The notes beneath the pieces are model-generated. The model worked only from the letters and a program-made list of their open reading frames with translations, had not been told where the DNA came from and did not search any database. Both the position numbers and the translations under genes were made by a program. From Cubamyces lactineus (Eukaryota; Basidiomycota; Agaricomycetes; Polyporales; Polyporaceae): DNA of 64,000 nt. Of this stretch, positions 32,291 to 42,713 are shown piece after piece (the stretch's first letter is position 1; each line of letters begins with the position of its first letter). The stretch is from NCBI GenBank assembly GCA_022376465.1, contig JACDTU010000017.1:744001-808000 (forward strand), in the 5' to 3' direction.

Positions 32291-33393
32291 ATGGCCGTCC
32301 GCACCCTCTTCGCTCCCATCATCATCGCTGGCCTCTTGGCGCACATCGCAGGCGTCGCCGCCGCCGCGGGCGCTGCCGGCCCGGACCCTCCTGCGTGTGC
32401 CACGAAGTGCTTGGCTCAAGCCGTGAGCAGCGGTAGCACGGGCTGCACGAGCGCGTGAGTCCACTCCGCCGGGCATGGTTTCTTGTTATCTGATTTACTG
32501 ATATTATGTATGTGTGTGTGTTGTGCCATAGCACGGACGTGCAGTGCTTATGCTCGGACCCGTCCGCCCTCTCCGCCATCGGATCCTGCATCAACGGCCA
32601 ATGTCCCAAGGAGGACCAGCAGGCGGCTATCGAGTTCTTCCTCGCGCAATGCCAGCCGTTCCTCCCGCTTTCGACTACAGGTAAGCGCTTTCCCCCAGAT
32701 CGTACCTGTGGCTGTCCCGCCCCCACGAACAGGAGTCGTTGTGGATGAAGTCTGCGGAGGGGCAGTATGCAAATTGAGACTGCGACCTTCTCTCGAACGA
32801 CGACCATCGCGGCCTTTCCTCGCGCTTCTCTGGATCGGGCTAATCCGCGCTCTCTTCGTCCAGATTCCACCGGCGCATCCGAGACCTCGAGCGGCGCTAC
32901 CACCATCCATGGAACCACCTCAGTGTCCATAACCGCCAGCGCGTCCTCCGGGACACAAACCTCGTCCGACTCCCACGCGCACGGGAGCTCCTCGAGCAGC
33001 GGGACGTCCAAGGGCGCAGCCAGCGCGACAGCCTCGACGGATACCGCGACAGCGACAGGGGCGTCCACGAGCGCGAGACCGACCACGACGCTCGTCGTCC
33101 AGCCCTCGTCGGGATCGGACACCGGGCCGGTGACGACGCTCGGGGTGTCCGCGACGGGGGACGCCGCCGCGGCGACGGATGCGGCGACGGACTCGGCGAC
33201 TGCTGGCGGAGGCGCGAATGGGACGGAGACGGTGCCGAGCGGGTCGATCGTGCCCACTGGGACGGGTGCGGCGTCGAACAAGACGAGCGGCGCGATCGCG
33301 CTGGGTGTGCAGGTGCGGGGTGCGGGAGGGGTGGCTGTTGGTGTGGTGGTTAGTGGGGCTGCTGCGATGTTTGGTGTGGGGATCTTGCTTTGA
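32291..33393 (+). CDS. CG2: CFEM protein with GPI-type C-terminus
   Basis: Exons 32291-32454, 32532-32680 and 32864-33393 give 280 residues. The signal peptide region is MAVRTLFAPIIIAGLLAHIA. CFEM cysteines are CATKC, CTSA, DVQCLC, CINGQC and AQCQPF, with the haem-position Asp. The stalk is Ser/Thr/Ala-rich with a few His (SDSHAHGSSS). It ends in a long small-residue hydrophobic stretch (GVAVGVVVSGAAAMFGVGIL) with no tail, as in GPI-anchored proteins. It sits between CT6 and CT7 in the same direction. A deleted copy of it lies at 36.45-36.78 kb. Confidence 0.87.
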
Positions 33394-33968
33394 GAGGGAG
33401 GTCGAGGTATGTTTGGGAGACGCGCGTGTCATCGTGGACTATTTGGAAGGTTGGGCAACGGATGTTTTGTCGGAGGGGTTATTGGAAGTGTAGGTTGAAA
33501 CTCGGGAGTCGGATGTACACGCTCTTTTTTGTAGTCGCTCGTTCGTGTTGTAATCGCTCGTCCTGGTTGTTTATTCTATGTTTTGGTTCCTGAAGGCCGG
33601 AAGATGCACATACCTGTAAGTGTGTGCCCATCCCACAGATTGGCTCGAAGAAATCCAACTCGCGTCGACCCAAATGTAAGCGCTCACGGCTCTACTGATC
33701 GCGAGCGCGAGCGTACGAGCTGAAGAAGCCTGTGCGCGCTGACGGCTTCGCGACCTGAAGAGCACTCCGACTCCGCCTGTGAGCTCGGCCCATCGAGAAG
33801 GAGAGATGGACGGCGAGCTGTCATGCATCATGAGCCAGCGCTGACACGTTTGACCGCAGAAAGGGATCAACTCTACTGGGCCGCTGGGTGCTGGGTATAT
33901 AGTCTAAGGCCCTCGTTCACAGGCCACCTCTCGCCCTCGCTCGCACTCTCTCTTGCGGATAGACGACC
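33394..33968. promoter_or_regulatory. CG2 3' region and CT7 promoter
   Basis: GGGTATATAG (TATATAG at 33896-33902) lies 67 bp before the CT7 start and resembles the element upstream of CG3. The segment 33510-33650 downstream of CG2 is matched in the relic at 36.66-36.78 kb. Confidence 0.55.
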
Positions 33969-35690
33969 ATGCTGGTCCTCCCCGCGTTTGCTCCGGTGCT
34001 CGCTATCGGCCTGGTGGTACTGCCAGTGGCACGCTGCATCGCCGATGCCCAGGCCACGCCGACGTCGACGCCGAGCTTCCCGTCCTGCGCGACCCCGTGC
34101 GTCTCGGAAGCCGCCTCCGTCCAGCCAAGCTGCGCGACCTCGTGAGTCTCCCCCCCCTCCCCCTACCCCCGCACCCGCACTGTCCCTGCAGGCTGCGTCC
34201 CGCGCTGACTATGGTGACTCGGATGTTCTACTTCTGCTCTTCCAACAACAACAACAACATCATCACCATTACCATCATCACATCGAACGTGGCGTGGCGT
34301 GGCGGATTGGTGTCGGGCCGCCAACGCGATTCGATTCGATTCGACGCGACTCGGGCGCAGCACTGCCAGTGCGGTCATGGCGTGCATATGCAGCGAGCCC
34401 GCACGGGCCGCCCTCTTCTCGAGGTGTGTCGGGGGGTGCCCCGACGAGTCCGCCCAGCAGCAGGCGATGCAGCTCTTCCAGGGGGAGTGCGATGCGTTGT
34501 TGGCGAGTTCTGGTTCAGGTGGGTGCTCTCGTTCGCTCTGAGCTCTGAGTTCTCGCTTGCGCGGCGTGGAGTGCGTCCAGTTTCGTGCTCTCTACTGTTG
34601 TCCTTGGTGGCGGGTCTTGGCTGGGTTCGTGGACGACGCGCCGGACGAGGGAGTCGGGAGGCAGAAGCTGGCGCTGCGACTTTGCGCTGCTCCTTTGCTC
34701 GATCCCCCACACTTGTGCGGGCGAGAACGTGCTGCTTGGATATGCCGGGTGCTAATCATCGGTTTCCCCCTTCATACAGCTGCCACGCAGCCGGCCGGGC
34801 CAACGCCCGACAACAACGACAACAATTTCACAGAGTCATCGGTCGCACTGACAAGCCTGATGAGTACGAGTTCCACGACGGCACCACCCACGGACGCCAC
34901 GGACGCCACATCTACCCCGAAGCAGCCCCAGGCCCCGGTAGCGGCCGTGGCAGCTACGTTCTCCAAGACCACCCTGATCGCCCTCGCTGCGTCCCTCGGG
35001 GGGTCAGCGTCCTGCGCGATCGTCTTGCTGGGGCTGTGTTGGCGGCGGAGGATGCAGACGAAGCGACACAACGTCGTACCGACCGACCCTCGGCTGCGCG
35101 TGTCGGTCTTTCCCGACGGGCCCCGTGAGGGCCACTGTGACGAAGCCCTCGGACGTGAATATGGCGACGCGTTCCGCGATTCCGATGGCCCGGAGAGGGA
35201 GCAAGGCGGTCTAAGCAGGGCCGGTCGGCCTGTCGCACGCGTTGGGCTCGGACTTGGAGGCGGCGCGACAGGAACCGGGATGCACGATGATTGCAAACTC
35301 GGGCTTCGAGCTTCCACCTCGCCTGCTCGAAGCGCTGCTTTGGATCGGGCGACAGCCATAGTGGCGACACAAGGGGAAGCTGAACCACCAGCGGACCGCA
35401 CAGGCGCGGCGGCGGGAGGGATACGGAGAGATCTGGGCTGGTCGTGGATGCGAGGTGTCGTCGCCGCAGATGAGGCCCAGGCCTTAGCTAGTAGCGGGGA
35501 GGTGCAGTCGGGTTCGTCAGAGTACACCGGCACGGCGCCAACGTACACCTCAGAAGAACCGATCTTGCCTTGGACGAGAGACGCGCCGTCGCGCAGGCTC
35601 CAGTGGGGCGAGGGCGTTGCACGCTCAGAGGCAGGGGCGAGCGACTCGGAGCCGCCACCGCCGTATGTGCCAGTGTATGAGCCGCGATGA
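33969..35690 (+). CDS. CT7: CFEM-TM-PPxY membrane protein, variant CFEM
   Basis: Exons 33969-34141, 34361-34518 and 34780-35690 give 413 residues. Signal region MLVLPAFAPVLAIGLVVLPV; CFEM cysteines CATPC, CATS, VMACIC, CVGGC and GECDAL. Ala replaces the Asp three residues before CxC. After a short stalk the helix LIALAASLGGSASCAIVLLG is followed by CWRRRMQTK, nearly identical to CT6. The tail ends SEEPILPWTRDAPSRR then SEPPPPYVPVYEPR. The first intron contains an AAC/ATC microsatellite run (34242-34280). CT6 and CT7 are recent duplicates. Confidence 0.86.
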
Positions 35691-36449
35691 ACGGCCGAGG
35701 GGGACGTGACCGGTGAGTTCCGACCTTTGACCACTTCGGTTGCGGGTTCGGATTTGTCTTGTTAGTCGCCCCTCCGCTCATGCTGGCTGTACGGCCTGCC
35801 TGCTTACAGCTCGAGAGGGCGATGAGGCGTGACGTCGGCATTGCGGTGGTCGCGCAGTGTATAGTAGCAAGTTGTATGCATACGCAACAGGCAAGAGTTC
35901 GGAAGGAAGAGCCTCGTGGCTGGTCCCGGAACCTGTTGACGAGATTATACAGTACGAGCGTTCAGTACAGGTTCGTCGGCCGTTCCAGTGCCAGGGGTCG
36001 CTGGATGCATCTCTGTTCTGCTGTTCTGCATCATCGAGGACAAGATTGGCCTGGCGGTTTCGGGAGCGACGGGCGTTTGGCAGGCCCATCCTCTGCACGC
36101 AGTCACTGCAGTTGAACATGACTGGTGATATGACTGACTGAGTGCTGATTGCGTTGAAGCGGTCGCGCTTGGTCCGGTCTGCCTTGAAGGCGAGAAGGCG
36201 AGTAGCCATGACCCATGCAAGTGGTTGCCTCTCGAACGCCTGAGAAGAGGATGGTAGACAACGCTGCGGTCTGGGACTCGGAGAAAGGGAGAGTCACTTT
36301 AATCGTGAGATCCGACCGTAACAGATCATCGATAGCAGGGGTAGACTTCCATCTGGAGTCTCGCAGGGACGTTGGCACGAGTGGCCGTTGAGGGGATATC
36401 CACCCTCTCGGTGCGATGAGCGCCGGGGCAGCGCAAGCATCGATACCGT
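35691..36449. other. Intergenic, degraded copy of the CT6-CG2 spacer
   Basis: Resembles 31530-32060: GTGAGTTCCGA after the stop, and GTGTATAGTAGCAAGTT versus GTGCATAGTAGCAAGTT. This supports block duplication. No gene. Confidence 0.5.
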
Positions 36450-36790
36450 TCATCTCTCTCGCTCTCTTATATAGGCCTACTCCGGAGACGCGCACGGATC
36501 CCTCGACTCTCGCGCTCCGAGGCCTCATCGTGGCCTGCCCTCGCGCTTCTCCGCATAAACGAAACTGACCATCGCCTTCTTCTCGCAGATTCCAGCGCCG
36601 CGTCCGAGACCTCGAGCAGGGGCACCGCCAGACTAGTCGGGGCCTCCGGATCTAGCTTTGGTTGCACATGCTCATTTTGTATGCACTCGCTCGCGTTGTG
36701 ATTGCTCGTCCTGGTTGTTAATTTTATGTATTTGTTCCTGGGACGTACCTGTGCGCAGACCCACAGAATCCAACTTGAAGCTCGACGCTT
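36450..36790 (+). pseudogene. Relic of a CG2-like gene, mostly deleted
   Basis: In order it keeps a TATA-box region (TTATATAGG near 36468 with GGAGACGCGCACGG), an intron-2 end (CCTCGCGCTTCTC, then CGCAGATTCCAG), about 40 bp of exon 3 (GCGTCCGAGACCTCGAGC) and the 3' flank (GATTGCTCGTCCTGGTTGTT). Each piece has its match in CG2, but exons 1 and 2 and the rest of exon 3 are gone. No product is possible. Confidence 0.75.
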
Positions 36791-37336
36791 GGGTTGTCGA
36801 TGTCGTTGAGTGCCCTAGTCTGTGCGTCCATGCACGCTGGGCCGAGGACAACGATTGGTCTGACTCTGACCGAACGACGCAGTCATAAACTCGCTTCTAC
36901 CTCCACCCCCTCCCTCCTACAACAAGACTCGTCGTTACCACTTGCAGATGCTCGCCAGCATGTATGACACCTGCCACGCCAGCGGCGCAGACCACACAGG
37001 CTGTGCACAGGCTTTCTCGCATACGGAAACTCCTCCGAGCGCCTGTCGCGTGCTGGAAAGGGATGTGGTTGCGGTCGAGATGGAGAAGGAGAGCGGGTTA
37101 GGAATGGGAATGGGAGAGAAGGAAGGACGCGTGGCGGGCTTCCGTGAATGGGCGGTGACATGTGTGGCTGCAGAAGGGAACCCCGTCCTGTTTTGGTCCC
37201 TAGGCCTTGGCTTAGCTGGTGGGTATATAGCCCTTCGTTCGGGACATGTACTGGTCGTCTCGACGCTGTGCACCCCTTCAACTCGTTCTCCTTCCCTCCC
37301 CCGCTCAGAGCTCTCCCCACTCACGCACAGACGATC
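36791..37336. promoter_or_regulatory. Upstream region and TATA box of CG3
   Basis: GGGTATATAG (TATATAG at 37224-37230) lies about 107 bp before the start and is shared with the CT7 promoter. No gene is supported despite long open frames on both strands. Confidence 0.5.
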
Positions 37337-38478
37337 ATGTTCCTCGACCCCGCCTTCGCTCCCGTATTCGCCATCGCCGGCTTGGCAGGACTGGCGCGTC
37401 TCGTTGGTGCCCAGACGACACCGACCATCCCGCCCTGCGCCCTTCCGTGCATCGCGCAGGCCGCCGCGAGCGGGTCGGGCTGTACGAGCTTGTGAGCCCG
37501 CTGTCGCTGTCAACTAGAGCTACGCTGACGGTTACTCATTCTTCTTTTCCGTGGCGTGGCGTGGTCTGGCGACTCGATTCAATCCGCAGCACGGACGTGG
37601 AGTGCATCTGCAAGAACTCGACGCTGATCAGCATGATAGGCAGGTGCGTCGCCGCCGCGTGCCCCGCGGACGTCCAGCAGCAGGCAGTCCAGCTCTTCCA
37701 GACCGAGTGCGAGCCGTTCTTGTCCACTTCCGAGCCAGGTCGGTGTTCTTTCGCTTGCGCTTGCCCTTGAAATTGGACTGCGCGTGGCTGGGACTGGGAC
37801 TGCAGCCGCTTCCTGTGCATGGTTCTCGCTCTATTCGTGGTGGCGGGCTTGCGATGAGGTAGTGTTCGTGAGTCGGAGGTCGGAAGCGGGCTGTGGCAGT
37901 CGTCCCATGTTCATCTGTCGTGCTGCTTCTCTGCTTGATCCTCTACGTTTCTACGGGCGAGTGACGGGTCCTGATTTTCGCTGCCCCCTCTAACAGCTAC
38001 ATCTTCGACCACGCCAGCTTCCGAGTCAAGCTCCTCTCACGCAGCGACGACCTCGGCGACAAGTTCACACGCGACGTCCGAGAGCCACACCGCGTCCGAG
38101 AGCCACACCGAATCTGGGACCCACTTAACTAGCGGGACGTCGAGAGCAGAATCGAGCGCTACCGGCACTGCGACTCGGACGGGGACCGTGAGCGGCTCGG
38201 GAATGAGCACGCTCACCGTCCCGCCTACCTCGATCACCAGTGGGTTGACGTCGGCGACGGCGCTGCCCGTTTCTGCCTCGGGAGATGCGGCGAACTCGAC
38301 TAGGCTTCTCGGCAATGGGACGATGACGGCGTCGAGTGGGACGATCGTGTCGACGGGAACGAGCGGCCCGTCGAACACAATGAATGGCGCGATGACGTTC
38401 GGCGTGCAGATGGGCCCTATTGCGGTGTTGACGGTGGCTGCTGCGATGTTCGGTGCGGGCGTGTTGCTTTCAGTCTGA
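37337..38478 (+). CDS. CG3: CFEM protein with GPI-type C-terminus and His-containing repeats
   Basis: Exons 37337-37491, 37590-37738 and 37997-38478 give 261 residues. Signal region MFLDPAFAPVFAIAGLAGLA; CFEM cysteines CALPC, CTSL, DVECIC, CVAAAC and TECEPF, with the haem-position Asp. The stalk holds a tandem repeat, TSESHTASESHTESGTH, then more Ser/Thr. The C-terminus VLTVAAAMFGAGVLLSV is a GPI-type signal with no tail. The His residues on a surface stalk could bind metal; this is inference. The second exon is very close to that of CG4. Confidence 0.88.
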
Positions 38479-39244
38479 AAGCATGAGTAGATGTTAGGAT
38501 AGTAGGCGGGATGGCTTGGAGGACGGATGCTGTGTCGGGCCTTGTCGGACAGAAGTGCAGGTGGAATCTCGGACTGCTCGTTTTGGTAGCTCGATATAAT
38601 ATCTTGGATCGTGGCTCCAGAAGGCAGAAAAGTGCGTGCGACTGGGATACTTTGTACAGATCGTCGACCGCTCTAGCCGCTCGCGCTCGTGGCCGTGTCC
38701 ATCGTTGTAGAGCAAACCGCACACGACGACGCACGTTCTGTCCTAGCTCAGTTCTCGTCCCACCCGAACGTCCGGACGAGCTCGCTTCGCCGGGTGGGTG
38801 GGTTCGTGCATCCAGCAAGATGTGGAGATGTGGAGATGTGGGAGAGGACGGACTGAGGGGGACGGCCGCACGCAATCTATCAGAGCAGCGCGAACCACAG
38901 CCTGTGCGCGGACTCGCCGATCGGGGCATCTTCCCTCCCCTTCCCCCCTCCCCCCATAACCGCCATGACCGCCTCCGAGCTGTGCGGTCGAACGTCGAAC
39001 ATCGAACGGTGAATGGTGGGCTTCCATACGTCCGGGGCTGACGTGCGTGGTGGCTGTTGGAGGGAATCCCTGGATCCCTAAATTCCTGATGTTCTCCTAT
39101 CGCCGTGCCTTTGGCCGAGGCTATAATATCGCAGCGTTGAGATCGTGCGGACACGGGTCGCTGTAGCCCTGCACCTGGTCTTGCACCTCTTACCTTTTGC
39201 CTCCTCTCACCGTGACTCAGTCCAACTCGAGCAAGCAAGTGAAG
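38479..39244. other. Intergenic CG3-CG4
   Basis: A TATA-like CTATAATAT lies at about 39120, 125 bp before CG4. Nothing else seen. Confidence 0.4.
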
Positions 39245-40548
39245 ATGTCTGTACGCTCTCTGGTCGCGCCTGCCATTGTCGTCGGGATCCTGGCGCGTTT
39301 CGCGGGTGCCCAGGGCGCGAGCCTCCCGCCTTGTGCGAACGCGTGCGTGGTGCAAGCAATCAGTAGCAACTCGGGATGCACGAGCTTGTACGTCTTCCTC
39401 TCCTTCCCCCTCCTCCCCTCCTCCTCTCCCTGAGGCATAGGACCACGCTAACATGAGACACGGGGACGGGGACGACACAGCATGGACGTGCAGTGCATAT
39501 GCACGAACCCGGCGCTCGTCGGCATGATCGGGAGCTGCGTCGAGGCGTCGTGCGCCGCGGACGTGCAGCAGGAGGCGCTCCAGTTCTTCGACGCGGAGTG
39601 CGCGCCGTTCACGTCGACGTCGACGTCGGCTTTCAGTTCGGGTGAGTCCCTGGTTTTTGCGTTGGGTCGCGGGAGTGCGGGAGTGCAGCCGTGTCAGTGT
39701 GCGTGTGCAACCGCGTCGGTGTGCGTGTGCAGCCGCATCGGTAGGCTATTTCCGCCGCAGCGCGCTTCGCTGTCGTTCTAGTGCGGTTGTGGATGTGGAT
39801 GTGGTCGTGGTCGCGTTCTTCGTACCGTATGCGGGACAGCGGGATCTCCCGCGGAATGGGCAGGCGGACATCTGTCGGCGGCGGACTCGCGTCTCGTTCC
39901 GATCTGTGTTCTTCAATTCTGACCACGCTTCTCATTCCCGCAGTCGCGTCGACGACGTCCGCCAGGCCCTCTAGCAGTCCCTCCTCCTCTCACACTGCGA
40001 CGACCCCGACGACTGCATCGTCGGCCCACTCGACGTCCAGGGCTGCGAGCCACACCCAGTCCGAGTCTGCGTCTAAGACGCAGCAGTCTCATACCGCGTC
40101 CACTCAGAAGAGCGCGACGTCGGAGAGTCATACCGAGCCCAAGCCCAGCACCGCACCCGAATCACACTCCGCCAGCACGACGACCGCGGTCGCCGCTACC
40201 GCTACCGAAGAGACGTCCTCGGACAGCTCCGTGAAAACTACGCTCACCGTGCCGCTCTCCGCGCTCGTCACCACGTCCGCGTCCGCGTCTGCGTCTGCGT
40301 TGACGTCGGTCACGGGCACGAGCACGGGGACGGCCCTGCCCGAGTCCACATCCGCGGCGACGAACATGACCGTCCTCGCGAGCGGCGGGACGATGACCGC
40401 GACGGTCCTCTCGACGACCACGGGCGCCCCTGCGGCGACTGGTACGACGAACGGTGTGGTGAGGGCGGGCAAGGGAGGGGTGGGGGCGAGTGTGCTCGCA
40501 GGTGTGGCTGTCGGTGCGGTGATGTTTGGCGGGAATGGTCTGTTCTGA
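39245..40548 (+). CDS. CG4: CFEM protein with GPI-type C-terminus
   Basis: Exons 39245-39387, 39481-39641 and 39944-40548 give 302 residues. Signal region MSVRSLVAPAIVVGILARFA; CFEM cysteines CANAC, CTSL, DVQCIC, CVEASC and AECAPF, with the haem-position Asp. The stalk has repeated SHT/ESH words (QSHTAST, SESHTEP, PESHSAS) and a six-base repeat coding SASASAS near 40276. It ends with VLAGVAVGAVMFGGNGLF, a GPI-type signal. Together with CG3 it forms the last plus-strand pair before the orientation switches. Confidence 0.88.
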
Positions 40549-41192
40549 GAGGGATGTTGGGTATGGGGGAAGGGAGAAGAGGCGTGGTTGTGCCTGGACA
40601 TAGACAATTTAGTTTTAGGATCCTTGGACGATCAACGGCGGAGAGTACGTACGATGGTTGTAATGAGTCCTCGGGAGTGTTCTTTTTTCTTGCGTAGTTC
40701 GCTCGTTCTAGGCTATCAGTAGCCGTCGTTGCTGTGTTCCGTACGTGCACCTTCGTACTTCGTAACTGGTTGATACCTGTGAGGAACAGCGTCCTCCGTC
40801 GCGGACAGAGTGCCGAGTCATGAGAGGTGAGGGTGCACCGCCATCCGCTGCAGCGCATCCTTGCTCAGTTGACAGCACGTACACCGCCATACGCTAAAGA
40901 CGCCGCTGCTGGTAACCGCCAATTTCCTCACCAAGGCCCGAGAACACGCCGTAGAACCCAGGCTCGATCAAGCACAGCAAACAGCCGCACAAATCGACAT
41001 CACCAGCCTTGGTCAGCCCGTCCATAGGCTACGCGTACCCACATTGTTGATACACGTCCAATCATATGGTATAACTGAGCAATCCACAGTCCAGATTCTC
41101 AGGAGCGCGTAACCACAGGCTCTCAGATACAGGACATGCGAGGACATGCGGAGACACGTCGAACCAAGCACGAGTCAAGTAGTGTCGCTCAA
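40549..41192. other. Intergenic between convergent CG4 and CT8
   Basis: Shared 3' region of two converging genes. No gene seen. Confidence 0.4.
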
Positions 41193-42713
41193 CTACGAGT
41201 CGTGCGCCGCACCTTCTCTCGGAGCGTGACCAGGAAGTCCAGGAGGCCCGTCGTACTCAGGCGGAGGCCCTAACGAGCCCTCGCTGTCGCCTTCGACCGC
41301 ATCCCAGAACCCCTGCATGCCGCGCGCCGTCGGGAGTGGAGGATGGGGAGACGCGGCGGCGTTCACGTGGCTCAAAGTAGAGAGGATGCGCTCGCCGAGA
41401 GCCCAGGGCAGGACAACGTACCGCTGGCCATTGGCTGCCTGTGCGCTTGGCGCTGACTGGAGCGTTACTGGGGAGAGCGGTAGAGTGATGGCAGCGGTGG
41501 CGGGGAGTACTGAGGATGGATCGGGGTTCGGCGTAGCGTCGTCCATGGCGTCTGATGGGTGAGCGGGCGCAGTAGGTAAAGGAAATGAAGGAGGGGCAGG
41601 ACGGGCATCGACGTCCTCGGGCTGGGGTACGCCTGCAGTCTTTGGCGACTTGGTGCGATGAGCGGCTGTACGCGCATGGACAGTCTCTATACCCTCGCCC
41701 GAGCGGACACTGCCTGGGGTGGATGTAGCGCTCCCTATCCGAGCTTCTGCGCTGAGTCCGCACAGGGGGGAGTGTGAATCAGCGATGCTGTTCTCTCCAG
41801 TCTCGCTGCACGCCATATCGTCGATGTCGGTGACTCCTTGCGAATCTTGCGAGACGGGTCGACGCGCATGCGGGGTGTAAGGGAACGCCTCGACGTGCTG
41901 TTCTGGGCCCTTGGTATCGCAAGGACTCGTTGTACACGACCTTGGGGCGTTCCGGGATTGGACGCGCTTGCGAATCAGGCAGCACACGGTGCCGAAGATG
42001 GCGAAGAATGAGGTAACACCAAGAGAGACGGAGAACGCGATGATCGTCCTCTTTGACAAGCCTCCTGGTCGGGGTGTCGCGGACGGCGTAAGCGTCGGCG
42101 TACTCGATTGTGTGCTTGTAACGGTGCTAGTACCGCCAGTAGACCCTGAGGCCGAGGTCGCAGATGTGCCTAGACTCTGAGTTTGCGCACCCCACTCAGG
42201 CCGCGATGACAGCGAGCCCCACGCTGCCCATGGGAATGGCGCACCCCATTCTGTTATGTAAGGTGTGTCAATAGAGTGCGCGAGATAAGGACGAGATCTG
42301 GGTAGCAGCAGCGGGCCGGGGGGATCACTTATCAGCGGAAACATTGGCTGACCTTGTTGAGTGGAGCACAGATTTGCGAGCTCTGCTTCGATCTCTGCAG
42401 CGTTCTCCCCAGTACAGTTGCCGAGCTTTGGGAAGCATTGTACGAGCTTAGACGAGCTGGCGCATACACAGGTCTTCTGGGAGAGACAGGTCGAATTCAG
42501 GCCGACGAGCCCAACGCAGTCGGGAATAGGACAGGCGGCATTTCCTGTGACCACGGGTGTCGCGGAGGTAGCGACCGCCGTCGCCGCCGTAGATGTGGCG
42601 GGCGCCCCAAAAGCAACACTAGGAAGCCAGAGCAAGAACCACAGTGTCGTTACTGGGAGATGGTGGGCTTTGTGGCGTCGTACCTCCTCGTGGAGGTATG
42701 ATGATGATCGCAT
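41193..42713 (-). CDS. CT8: CFEM-like TM protein with PPEY tail
   Basis: Open as one frame of 506 residues. A 102-bp segment (42352-42251) has GT and CAG ends at the family's phase-1 position after the last CFEM cysteine, so the mature product may be 472 residues (exons 42713-42353, 42250-41193). The leader has HHLPVTTLWFLLWLPSVAFG. Cysteines: CPIPDC, TCLSQKTCVC, CFPKLGNC and ANLCSTQ; there is no Asp before CxC and no intron inside the domain. The helix IIAFSVSLGVTSFFAIFGTV is followed by RKR. The tail carries VVLPWALGERIL and ends with LGPPPEYDG. It belongs to the minus-strand subgroup with CT9-CT11. Confidence 0.83.
   Translation of the reverse strand: MRSSSYLHEEVRRHKAHHLPVTTLWFLLWLPSVAFGAPATSTAATAVATSATPVVTGNAACPIPDCVGLVGLNSTCLSQKTCVCASSSKLVQCFPKLGNCTGENAAEIEAELANLCSTQQGQPMFPLISDPPGPLLLPRSRPYLAHSIDTPYITEWGAPFPWAAWGSLSSRPEWGAQTQSLGTSATSASGSTGGTSTVTSTQSSTPTLTPSATPRPGGLSKRTIIAFSVSLGVTSFFAIFGTVCCLIRKRVQSRNAPRSCTTSPCDTKGPEQHVEAFPYTPHARRPVSQDSQGVTDIDDMACSETGENSIADSHSPLCGLSAEARIGSATSTPGSVRSGEGIETVHARTAAHRTKSPKTAGVPQPEDVDARPAPPSFPLPTAPAHPSDAMDDATPNPDPSSVLPATAAITLPLSPVTLQSAPSAQAANGQRYVVLPWALGERILSTLSHVNAAASPHPPLPTARGMQGFWDAVEGDSEGSLGPPPEYDGPPGLPGHAPREGAAHDS

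Noticed and set aside
36883..37517. Long open frames on both strands upstream of and across CG3 exon 1
   Set aside because: They do not begin with a plausible start relative to the TATA box and are shadows of GC-rich sequence and of the true CG3 exon.
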